Of a stretch of 6,704 nucleotides of DNA, positions 1-6,330 are shown in pieces. The notes under the pieces were generated by a model, which was not told the DNA's origin, ran no database searches, and saw only the letters and a program-made list of their open reading frames with translations. Origin of the DNA: Desulforhopalus sp. (GTDB lineage: Bacteria > Desulfobacterota > Desulfobulbia > Desulfobulbales > Desulfocapsaceae); NCBI GenBank assembly GCA_023231425.1, contig JALNVI010000106.1, positions 1-6,704 on the forward strand. The letters run 5' to 3'. Position 1 is the first letter of the stretch. Every line of letters starts with the position of its first letter. A program made the translations under genes and the position numbers.

Positions 1-27
1 GCTGGATTCAAGTAATAAGTGCAACAC
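1..27 (+). repeat. Left terminal inverted repeat of the IS30-like remnant
   Basis: This end begins GCTGGATT and finishes AATAAGTGCAACAC. It pairs with the reverse complement of 638-664, and the five differences are clustered at positions 9-13. The stop codon of the transposase remnant (minus strand, 8-10) lies inside it, as expected for an element whose transposase reads into its end. Confidence 0.8.
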
Positions 28-608
28 GTTTTTCAGTGAATATTTTTAGTCGTATCAGTAATTTAAGACATTTCCCTGCGTCATATTCAACAGCAGAACT
101 CTGTTGTCTATATATTTTTGATAAAGTGTTACCAGATATTTTTTTTTACCAGATTATTTTGAGTCTTGCATTGGTATTTTTATTTGTTTCTCCCGGAGAA
201 ATTGCGCATGGTTTTGCGATGTCGGCGCGGATAAGAAAAAGAGAATTCCACGCTCGTTTACGTTTACCTCCATGCCAACAAAATTTACCATATAATAGCA
301 GGTATATATTTAGTTTTACTCAATTTTTTCTGTTTTTGTCGATGCAGTTATAGACCGCTGTATGGCAAACTTTTTTTGCAGCTGGAATTCAACATAAAAC
401 CAACATATTATAGATTCAGGTGACCGTTTATGCCAGAGCCACTTTTGTACATTCTGTAATACTTCAGGGCATCATTAATATCAATTTCAGATCTTCCTGT
501 TTGAATAAATTCCATGATCTGGTACCTTTGTAGAAGAATTAGTTTCTGAAAGTGAGTTTTCGGAACTTCTACATGGTAACCTCGCTCAGGTTGCATTGAC
601 GTAACCAT
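8..608 (-). pseudogene. IS30-family-like transposase remnant (frameshifted, internally deleted)
   Basis: Read on the minus strand from about 608, the first frame contains LLQRYQIMEFIQTGRSEID (N-terminal half), resembling the IS30 N-terminal helix-turn-helix pattern 'LT..QRYQI..LL..G.S..EIA'. That frame stops at 408-410. A second frame across 409-429 reads KRSPESI, like the family's 'WSPEQI' segment. A third frame, running from about 298 to a stop at 8-10, has a basic stretch (KFCWHGGKRKRAW), an 'IAKPCAIS' segment like the family's 'I.NR.SI.ERP', an internal stop, and a closing FTEKRVALIT like the usual Val-Ala-Leu terminus. At least two frame changes, one internal stop and the missing DDE catalytic domain make it non-functional. 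The start is uncertain: ATGs lie at 608-606 and 596-594. Each motif match is weak alone, but their order and the flanking inverted repeats support the call. Confidence 0.65.
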
Positions 609-637
609 CCCGCCAGCTCACTCTTCTTCATACCACA

Positions 638-664
638 GTGTTGCACTTATTGTACTAATCCAGC
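638..664 (-). repeat. Right terminal inverted repeat of the IS30-like remnant
   Basis: Read on the minus strand it begins GCTGGATTAG and ends AATAAGTGCAACAC, matching the left end at 22 of 27 positions. It lies just upstream of the broken transposase start and marks the boundary between element and host leader DNA at 664/665. No convincing outward-facing promoter is visible in it. Confidence 0.8.
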
Positions 665-706
665 ATCGAGCAAGAAACACACAATTTTTTAACCTGACAC
701 TACTGC

Positions 707-738
707 TTGACATCAGGTTTCTCATTTAACCGTATGTG
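707..738 (+). promoter_or_regulatory. Weak promoter candidate upstream of the secretion operon
   Basis: The gene-free leader 665-834 contains a perfect -35-like TTGACA at 707-712. The best -10-like hexamer, TATGTG at 733-738, is poor and sits at an overlong 20-bp spacing. An imperfect alternative -10 (TATACG, 780-785) has no good -35 partner. Position makes a promoter here likely, since this is the only gap before the operon, but the exact elements are unsure. The TTGACA box lies in the loop-side portion of a 7-bp inverted repeat (AACCTGA 691-697, TCAGGTT 713-719) that could serve as an operator. Confidence 0.22.
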
Positions 739-800
739 GCCCCGCAATGGAAAAAATATCTCCCAGATTATTTTTAAATTATACGATTTTGTAATATCAC

Positions 801-832
801 AGGAGTTATATTTGCGGTTCACATTTCATTGA
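801..832 (+). promoter_or_regulatory. Displaced ribosome binding site with possible six-codon leader peptide
   Basis: The only strong Shine-Dalgarno motif before the transporter gene is AGGAG at 801-805. It is 23 nt from TTG 829 and 29 nt from ATG 835, too far to serve either directly. It is 6 nt upstream of a TTG at 812, which opens a six-codon frame ending in TGA at 830-832, two bases before ATG 835. Ribosomes could translate this leader and restart at 835. This is inferred from spacing only; an indel in the sequence or a weak unrecognised start would explain it equally well. Confidence 0.25.
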
Positions 833-841
833 TAATGAAAT
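823..841 (+). repeat. Perfect 19-bp palindrome over the transporter start codon
   Basis: ATTTCATT (823-830) and AATGAAAT (834-841) are perfect inverted copies around a GAT centre. Both possible start codons of the transporter, TTG 829 and ATG 835, lie inside. It could be a repressor-binding site or, in RNA, a small AU-rich hairpin hiding the start. It does not match the Fur consensus well. An AT-rich palindrome of this size can also arise by chance. Confidence 0.5.
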
Positions 842-2991
842 TAACAGACGACATGAAAAATCAAGAGTCGAATCTTAAAAGTGGCCTGTTTTGTGTAGCA
901 ATGATCTCCAGGTTTCATGGTTTTCCAATAGATATCAAACAGCTGCAACACCACTTCAGTCGTTCAAAAAACGCAATAACGTCAATTGAACTTGCACGTG
1001 TGTTTAAGGACGTCGATATCACCGCCAAACTGGTGGAAAAGAAAATCGAAGAGTTTAAACCCGCTTTTTTCCCCCTCGTGGCAAAACTCAGCTCGGGTGA
1101 CTTTGTCGTCGTTGCTCAATATGACAGTTCAAATCAAAAGGTCCTGGTGCAGAGGAGTTCTAATGAAAGAGCTCTCTGGGAGCCTGTGGCTGAGTTTCAG
1201 CCGAACCTGACGAGAAAGGTCTTGCTGCTGAAAAAAAATCCTGCCAAAGCCGGCGTGCAGAAAGAGTTTGGCTTCAAATGGTTTCTCCGCGCTGCAGCAA
1301 AGTATTGGAATGTACTGAGGGATTGCGTGCTGGCATCACTGTTTGTCCAGATCTTTGCCCTGGTCTCCCCGCTTGTATTTATGATCGTCATCGACAAGGT
1401 CTTGAGCAATAACAGTCTCTCAACCCTTGATGTTCTTGTTTTCGCCCTGGCTGTAGTCTCGTTATTTGAAATACTTCTCAATGCACTGCGAACCTACCTG
1501 CTGTCCCACACCGCAAACAGAATTGACCTGATGCTGGGTGTTGAACTCTTCAAGCATCTTATGAAACTGCCACTCAGTTATTTCGAAACCCGGCAGGTTG
1601 GTGACACCATCGCCAGAATGAGAGAGCTTGAAAATGTTCGTCAATTTATTACAGGATCTGGAATTATGCTTTTTCTCGACCTGTTTTTTTTAGTCGTTTT
1701 CATATCGGTAATGTACCTCTTCAGCCCATTTCTCAGTACGATAGTGCTCATAGCCCTCCCCTTTATTTTCTGCGCATCTTTTGTCCTTACCCCTTTTTTA
1801 CGGGACAGGCTTGAAGACAAGTACACCAGTAACGCCAACAACCAGTCCTTCCTCGTTGAAACCATTAGCGGCATTGAAACCATTAAAGCAATCGCCGCCG
1901 AACCCGGGGTCCGTGAAAACTGGGAAAACAAACTTTCCGACCATGTCAAAAATGGTTTTAGAAGTAATCACCTGGCCAACCTGATCAGTCAGAGCACAAC
2001 TGTTATAAGCAAAGTTCTCTCGGTACTGCTCCTCTGGTTTGGGGCAAAGGAGGTGTTGGCCGGCAATCTGACAGTGGGCCAGCTTATCGCATTTAACATG
2101 CTCTCTTCACGGGCAATCGCCCCGATAATTAGACTCTCTCAGGTATGGAAGGAGTTTGAGCAGGCAAACATCTCTATCGCCAGGATTGGTGATATTTTCA
2201 CCTGCCCTGCCGAGCAGGGGTTTAACCCGAACCGGGTAAGCCTGCCCGCCATCAAGGGCGATGTAACCTTTGACCGGGTTTCATTTCGCTACAAGCAAGG
2301 TGCCCATGAGGTCCTCAGCGACGTTTCTTTTTCAGTCAGTCCTGGCGAGATAGTCGGGATAGTCGGCACTACCGGCTCCGGCAAAACCACCCTTGTCAAA
2401 CTCTTGCAGCGTCTCTATGTGCCTGAAAAAGGCAGGGTGCTTATTGACGGTGTCGACCTCTCAATGGCAGATGCATCGTGGCTCAGGCGCCAAATTGGCG
2501 TGGTGGTCCAGGATGGGGTTCTTTTTAACTGCTCCATTAGAGACAATATTACCCTCAATACTCCAGAGCTTGAAATTGAGGCGGTCATTGAGGCGGCAAA
2601 ACTGGCCGGAGCACACTCTTTTATTCAGGAATTGCAGATGGGGTACGACACCCCGGTGGGGGAAAGAGGTGTTCAGCTCTCTACAGGGCAGCGGCAGCGA
2701 CTTGCCATTGCAAGGGCTCTGGCCACCAATCCACGGATGCTGATCTTCGATGAGGCCACAAGTTCTCTTGATTACGAATCAGAGCTGCTCATCCAGCAAA
2801 ACATGAAGAAAATGTGTGCAGGCCGCACCGTCTTCATAGTAGCCCACAGATTATCCACTGTCCGCTATGCCGACCGGATTATCACCCTCGAAAAAGGATG
2901 CATTGTCGAAAACGATAAACCAGAGATCCTTTTATCGGCAAATGGGCGTTTTGCAACCCTGCACAAAATCCATGAGGGCAACTGTGTCTGA
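835..2991 (+). CDS. hlyB: Type I secretion ABC transporter with degenerate C39 domain (HlyB/RtxB-like)
   Basis: This is the inner-membrane ATPase of a type I secretion system and collinear with E. coli HlyB (718 aa from ATG 835; HlyB is 707). Residues 1-130 are a C39-like domain. At the three protease triad positions it has Ser16 for Cys (in 'KSGLFC'), Asp89 for His ('SGDFVVV') and Gln106 for Asp, so it should bind substrate without cleaving it. Membrane segments fall at about 165-187, 196-222, 275-322 and 383-422. The nucleotide-binding domain has Walker A GTTGSGKTT (511-519), signature LSTGQ (615-619, Thr where LSGGQ has Gly), Walker B MLIFDE with catalytic Glu640, and the switch His671. 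The start is uncertain: TTG 829 is an in-frame alternative and neither codon has a well-spaced ribosome binding site. The 3' end overlaps the next gene. The symbol denotes family, not proven orthology. Confidence 0.95.
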   Translation: MKLTDDMKNQESNLKSGLFCVAMISRFHGFPIDIKQLQHHFSRSKNAITSIELARVFKDVDITAKLVEKKIEEFKPAFFPLVAKLSSGDFVVVAQYDSSNQKVLVQRSSNERALWEPVAEFQPNLTRKVLLLKKNPAKAGVQKEFGFKWFLRAAAKYWNVLRDCVLASLFVQIFALVSPLVFMIVIDKVLSNNSLSTLDVLVFALAVVSLFEILLNALRTYLLSHTANRIDLMLGVELFKHLMKLPLSYFETRQVGDTIARMRELENVRQFITGSGIMLFLDLFFLVVFISVMYLFSPFLSTIVLIALPFIFCASFVLTPFLRDRLEDKYTSNANNQSFLVETISGIETIKAIAAEPGVRENWENKLSDHVKNGFRSNHLANLISQSTTVISKVLSVLLLWFGAKEVLAGNLTVGQLIAFNMLSSRAIAPIIRLSQVWKEFEQANISIARIGDIFTCPAEQGFNPNRVSLPAIKGDVTFDRVSFRYKQGAHEVLSDVSFSVSPGEIVGIVGTTGSGKTTLVKLLQRLYVPEKGRVLIDGVDLSMADASWLRRQIGVVVQDGVLFNCSIRDNITLNTPELEIEAVIEAAKLAGAHSFIQELQMGYDTPVGERGVQLSTGQRQRLAIARALATNPRMLIFDEATSSLDYESELLIQQNMKKMCAGRTVFIVAHRLSTVRYADRIITLEKGCIVENDKPEILLSANGRFATLHKIHEGNCV
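2974..2978 (+). promoter_or_regulatory. Ribosome binding site that decides the hlyD start
   Basis: GAGGG lies inside the end of the transporter gene, 5 nt before the GTG at 2984. The in-frame ATG at 2972 and the ATG at 2867 lack a comparable motif at the right distance, so GTG 2984 is preferred. Confidence 0.55.
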
Positions 2992-4378
2992 TTTACAAAA
3001 AACTGAAAAAATTGATTCGGGCTCTTCAAAGCAGAAAAAACCCCAAAGTCCCTCCGCAGCAGAGCTTCGCAGGGACTTTGAATTTATGCCAGCAACACTC
3101 GAAGTACTTGACCGCCCGCCCGCACCTTTTTCAAGGGCCATGTTGATCTTCATCGTAGTCTTTGCCGCCTTTTTGATCGGCTGGTCCTGGTATGCAAAGA
3201 TGGACATCGTGGTCAATGGCATGGGGGTTGTCATCCCCAAAGGCAAGGTAAAAGTCGTGCAACCCCTGGAAACCGGCATTGTCAGTGCCATCCACGTGCG
3301 GGACGGGCAGCTGGTGAAAAAAGGCGACCTTCTTATATCAATGGATAATACGGACAGCTCAAACGACATCAGTACTCTTGATAATGAACTCTCTAAATCA
3401 GAGCTGACGCTCCTGCGCCTTAACGCTCAACTGAGCGAAGATGCCACCCTCTTTACCCCGCCAGAGACGGCAGACCCGCAAACCGCAAACCTCCACCAGC
3501 GTCTTCTTGAACACTCTCTGACTGTACACAAAGAACGCGTTGACACCCTGGCACTTGAAATCCGCCGCTGCACAGCAGAGCGCGAAGCACTGAAATCAAA
3601 CGTTACCCGCCTGACCCGGTCATTGCCCCTGTTCAAAAAAATATACGCTAAAAAAAGTGCCCTGGCCGAGCGAAAGCTCATCCCCGCTGCCGAACTCCTG
3701 CAGGCAAAGATTGAGATGAGTGATGCACAGCAGAACCTGCTGTCCGCCAAAAGTACATTTGAAGAGGTTGCAGCACGGCTTGAACGTGCAAAAGAAGAAA
3801 AGACCCTGGCTGCAACAGAGTACAGGCGCGATATACTCGACCAGCTCGCAAAAGAAAGAAACAACTGGGAAAGCTTAAAACACGAACAGTTCAGAGCAGC
3901 CAACAAGCAAACACACCTGGAACTCAAGGCGCCTGCAGACGGTATCGTCCAACAGTTGGCGATAAACACCATCGGAGGCGTAGTGACAGCCGCCCAGCCA
4001 CTTATGGTGATCGTCCCAACCGAGAGTGGTCTGGAAGTAGAGGCTAAAATACTCAACAAGGATATCGGCTTTATTACCGAAGATCAGGAGGTCTCGGTAA
4101 AAGTAAGCGCCTATCCTTTTACCAGATATGGAGACCTCAAGGGCACCATTGAATGGGTTGCACGGGATGTGGTGATAGATAAGGAACTGGGACCGAGCTA
4201 CCCCATTCGAGTGACGCTCAGTGACTACAAATTACCAAATATCATCAACGGCAGACAGGGCGTTCTTTCTCCGGGAATGACAGTAACAACAGATATAAAG
4301 GTGGGGAAGAGAAGGGTTATTCAATATTTTCTCGGACCACTTTTTCGCTACAAAGATAAAAGTTTACGGGAGATGTAA
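2984..4378 (+). CDS. hlyD: Type I secretion membrane fusion protein, HlyD family
   Basis: This periplasmic adaptor links the ABC transporter to the outer-membrane channel. From GTG 2984 it has 464 residues, close to E. coli HlyD (478). A charged cytoplasmic N-terminus (about 1-50) contains 'FMPATLEVLDRPPAP', typical of HlyD-type proteins. One membrane segment follows at about 52-70. The first biotinyl/lipoyl half-motif is near 98-121 (GIVSAIHVRDGQLVKKGD). A long alpha-helical coiled-coil hairpin spans about 125-310, the second lipoyl half begins near 313 (LKAPADGIV), and a beta-barrel region leads to the C-terminus, which ends 'KSLREM', like the SLRER-type ends of the family. It overlaps the transporter gene by 8 nt, implying coupled translation. 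ATG 2972 (468 aa) is an alternative start; extension to 2867 would lie almost wholly inside the transporter gene and is unlikely. Confidence 0.94.
   Translation: MSDLQKTEKIDSGSSKQKKPQSPSAAELRRDFEFMPATLEVLDRPPAPFSRAMLIFIVVFAAFLIGWSWYAKMDIVVNGMGVVIPKGKVKVVQPLETGIVSAIHVRDGQLVKKGDLLISMDNTDSSNDISTLDNELSKSELTLLRLNAQLSEDATLFTPPETADPQTANLHQRLLEHSLTVHKERVDTLALEIRRCTAEREALKSNVTRLTRSLPLFKKIYAKKSALAERKLIPAAELLQAKIEMSDAQQNLLSAKSTFEEVAARLERAKEEKTLAATEYRRDILDQLAKERNNWESLKHEQFRAANKQTHLELKAPADGIVQQLAINTIGGVVTAAQPLMVIVPTESGLEVEAKILNKDIGFITEDQEVSVKVSAYPFTRYGDLKGTIEWVARDVVIDKELGPSYPIRVTLSDYKLPNIINGRQGVLSPGMTVTTDIKVGKRRVIQYFLGPLFRYKDKSLREM
4368..4372 (+). promoter_or_regulatory. Ribosome binding site for the acyltransferase gene
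   Basis: GGGAG ends 8 nt before ATG 4381, within the last codons of the membrane fusion protein gene. It supports ATG 4381 over the in-frame ATG at 4411. Confidence 0.55.
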
Positions 4379-4380
4379 CA

Positions 4381-4956
4381 ATGACGAATGAAAAGCAGCA
4401 GGACAGCGAAATGAAGTCGAGTGAAGTAGAAGACAACGAGGCGATAAAGGAACATATACATGCTCAATCGCTCAAGGTCCTCAAACGTTTACCAGCGATG
4501 GGGCCAGTCATAATGCTCTATATGCAGTCATCCCACAGGCGTTTTCAATTTATCAGTGACCTTGAGTGGCTCCTGCTCCCACCGCTGGTGGGTGGGCAAT
4601 GTAAGTTATATATAAAAAAAGAATACCCAATCTCATTTATCAGCTGGGCGTTTCTTAACGAGGATGCAGAGAAAAGACTTTTCCATAATGGAGGGAAACT
4701 GCGTCCCGAGGACTGGAAATCAGGAGAAAACCTGTGGATTATAGACATCGTAGCCCCCTTTGGCGGAGTTGAAAATATGCTTCGGGATATTCAAAAAAAT
4801 GAATTCCCCGGCCAGACCATAAAAATGATTGCTCCCGATCCAAAAACAGGAGGCATTAAGGCCAGGGTTCTCAAGCCCCTTGACAGCAGGGACGGGACAA
4901 CATCTTCTGGAAAAAGCAACACCCCGGATTTCAATAATTCTTCTACTGTGCAGTAA
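4381..4956 (+). CDS. hlyC: RTX toxin-activating lysine acyltransferase (HlyC/RtxC family)
   Basis: The family transfers a fatty acyl group from acyl carrier protein to internal lysines of an RTX protoxin in the cytoplasm, making it active before export. This 191-residue protein aligns with HlyC (170 aa) along its core. 'SSHRRF' carries His52, matching catalytic His23 of HlyC. 'YPISFISWAFLN' matches 'YPVAYCSWANLS'. 'RPEDWKSGENLWIIDIVAPF' carries Asp111, matching Asp92. 'PDPKTGG' matches 'DPKTHVGK'. Both catalytic residues are present, so it should be active. It differs from HlyC at both ends: about 29 extra charged residues at the N-terminus, and a Ser/Thr/Asn-rich tail (about 168-191) in place of the helical HlyC C-terminus. 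It starts 2 nt after the hlyD stop. Its presence predicts a lysine-acylated RTX-type substrate nearby, but none is visible here. Classic rtx operons place this gene before the toxin gene. Confidence 0.92.
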   Translation: MTNEKQQDSEMKSSEVEDNEAIKEHIHAQSLKVLKRLPAMGPVIMLYMQSSHRRFQFISDLEWLLLPPLVGGQCKLYIKKEYPISFISWAFLNEDAEKRLFHNGGKLRPEDWKSGENLWIIDIVAPFGGVENMLRDIQKNEFPGQTIKMIAPDPKTGGIKARVLKPLDSRDGTTSSGKSNTPDFNNSSTVQ

Positions 4957-4957
4957 T

Positions 4958-6322
4958 ATGAAACAGATGATTTGTTCCATTAAATCAGCAGCATGGTCAC
5001 TTTTACTTGTTGGGTTGAATGTGTTTCCTGCAAGCGCAACTGCAATTTCACTGGATGAGGTCGTCGAACTTGCACTGGAAGCCGATGCCCGCCTGCAGGC
5101 AGAAACGTTTGCCGCAGAGGCGCGAACCGCTGACGGATGGCAGGCAGTGGCCGGGTATGGACCTGTTGTTTCCGCCTATGGCAGCTACATGAGAAGCCGC
5201 GATTCTACGTATCCTGAGAAGTCGTCTGGCCTGCAAGACAATGTGGCAAATTTCTATGAGAAAGACCTCTACATTGAATTGGAACAGCCTGTCATAGATC
5301 TGGAAAAAGTCTCCGTTGCCCTTCGTGGAGTCGCCGAGATGGAGATGGCGGAGATAGAGAAAAAGAAAGCGTTTGAAGGGCTGTGGTTGCGGATACATGA
5401 GCGCTATTACGACGTACTTTCCAGCCGGCAAAACCAGGAACTCGCCAAAAGAGAAAGTGCGGCCCTGCTCCATCAACTGGAGACAACAAAAGAGAAGCTG
5501 GAGCTTGGCTTTGGCACCATTACAGATCAACACAATGCCGAGGCCCGCTATCACTTGTCGCTGGCAGCAGAGGTCGCCCGGAAAACAGAGCTTGATAATG
5601 CCAGAACAGCGCTGGAAGAAATTATTCATCAGCAGCTCAACGAAGAGATAGAAGATCTTCCTGCAGACACTACACTGCCAGACCTTGCCTCAAACCTTGC
5701 CAGTTGGCACGAGATTGCCCGGCTCAACAATAGTGATCTGGGATTAAGACAGTTGGAGTTGAAGATGGCCAGGTTTACCCTGCGCGCAGCTAAAAGCAGG
5801 TTTCTTCCTTCGCTGGTGCTCTTTGCAAACTACACGGAAAACGATCCTGATGGCGGCCTGGCTGGTTACGGAGAAGAAAGTCGGGAGTCAGCAATAGGTT
5901 TAAAAGTTAAAGGCACTCTTTTATCAGGAGGCCGGGACACAGCAGCCACTGTTGCTGCCTCCAGGCGGGCCAAAGAAGCAAAAGAGCAGGTCAAGGTTGC
6001 CGACCGGGCTGTGAACCGTTCAGTGGACTCTCTCTGGGAGAGCATAATAAACACCAGAAACCTTATTGCAGCCTATCGACTCGCAGTGGACGCAAATAGA
6101 CTGGCAATGGAATCAACCCAGGTCTCCTATGATGAAGGGGCAAAAGTCCTCCTTGATGTTCTTAATGCCCAGCAGGACTATTTCAGATCCCTGAGAGAAT
6201 ACAAAACAACGCGTTATGACTATATGATCTTACTGGAAAAGTTTAAACAGGTTGTCGGAGTAGAAGAAGTAATTGAAAATAATAGCGTAGAGAAGAATTT
6301 ACATCAAACGAAAAAAGGATGA
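4958..6322 (+). CDS. tolC: TolC-family outer-membrane channel of the type I secretion system
   Basis: This is the outer-membrane and periplasmic tunnel that would complete the export channel. From ATG 4958 it is 454 aa, normal for the family. The start gives a signal peptide: basic N-terminus, hydrophobic core (about 11-24), and AxA cleavage sites after Ala27 (ASA) or Ala29 (ATA), so the mature protein begins close to ISLDEVVELALEADARL, a typical TolC-family opening. Two repeated outer-membrane efflux domains follow (about 30-220 and 235-435), rich in long amphipathic helices. Conserved second-repeat features are 'LLSGGRDTAATVAASRRAKE' and LDVLNAQQD (399-407) followed by 'YKTTRYDYMILLEKFKQVVG'. 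It starts 1 nt after the acyltransferase stop without an obvious ribosome binding site, which suggests translational coupling. ATG 4967 is a close alternative; an upstream extension to 4829 would overlap the previous gene and bury the signal peptide. Confidence 0.93.
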   Translation: MKQMICSIKSAAWSLLLVGLNVFPASATAISLDEVVELALEADARLQAETFAAEARTADGWQAVAGYGPVVSAYGSYMRSRDSTYPEKSSGLQDNVANFYEKDLYIELEQPVIDLEKVSVALRGVAEMEMAEIEKKKAFEGLWLRIHERYYDVLSSRQNQELAKRESAALLHQLETTKEKLELGFGTITDQHNAEARYHLSLAAEVARKTELDNARTALEEIIHQQLNEEIEDLPADTTLPDLASNLASWHEIARLNNSDLGLRQLELKMARFTLRAAKSRFLPSLVLFANYTENDPDGGLAGYGEESRESAIGLKVKGTLLSGGRDTAATVAASRRAKEAKEQVKVADRAVNRSVDSLWESIINTRNLIAAYRLAVDANRLAMESTQVSYDEGAKVLLDVLNAQQDYFRSLREYKTTRYDYMILLEKFKQVVGVEEVIENNSVEKNLHQTKKG

Positions 6323-6330
6323 GAAATGAT

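Larger units (their letters stand above)
1..664 (-). mobile_element. Decayed IS30-family-like insertion sequence, internally deleted
   Basis: The segment is bounded by inverted repeats at 1-27 and 638-664 that match at 22 of 27 positions. Each starts GCTGGATT and ends AATAAGTGCAACAC when read inward. Between them the minus strand carries a broken transposase frame. From memory of the family, IS30-type elements have ends containing a GTTGCAC core, and their transposase reads into the end to finish in a Val-Ala-Leu tail, as seen here. Intact members are about 1-1.2 kb, so this 664-bp copy has lost several hundred bases, apparently including most of the DDE catalytic region. The left end coincides with the window edge, so target-site duplication cannot be tested and the element could extend further left. 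The family assignment is inferred from motifs and not from a database match. Confidence 0.68.

Noticed and set aside
36..353. Plus-strand open frame of 105 codons in the IS-like remnant
   Set aside because: It runs antisense to the recognisable transposase remnant, has no ribosome binding site and an unremarkable hydrophobic translation; it is most likely a chance frame in AT-rich DNA.
408..608. Minus-strand 66-codon frame as an intact small gene
   Set aside because: Its middle matches an IS30-type helix-turn-helix and the similarity continues in other frames after its stop, so it is part of the transposase pseudogene.
691..730. Inverted repeat as a rho-independent terminator
   Set aside because: The stem is only 7 bp with few G-C pairs and a 15-nt loop, and the following T-run is interrupted (TTTCTC); it is not convincing on either strand.
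823..841. Fur box
   Set aside because: The palindrome shares AT-richness and a GATAAT segment but matches few positions of the 19-bp Fur consensus.
2867..2983. Upstream-extended start of the membrane fusion protein
   Set aside because: It would overlap the transporter by 125 nt and encode a non-homologous N-terminus; GTG 2984 has the ribosome binding site and gives the family length.
3427..4059. Long minus-strand frame of 210 codons opposite hlyD
   Set aside because: It is a shadow of the membrane fusion gene, Ser/Arg/Ala-rich with no recognisable domain or start signals.
4829..4957. Upstream-extended start of the TolC-like protein
   Set aside because: It lies inside the acyltransferase gene in another frame and would put about 43 residues before the signal peptide.
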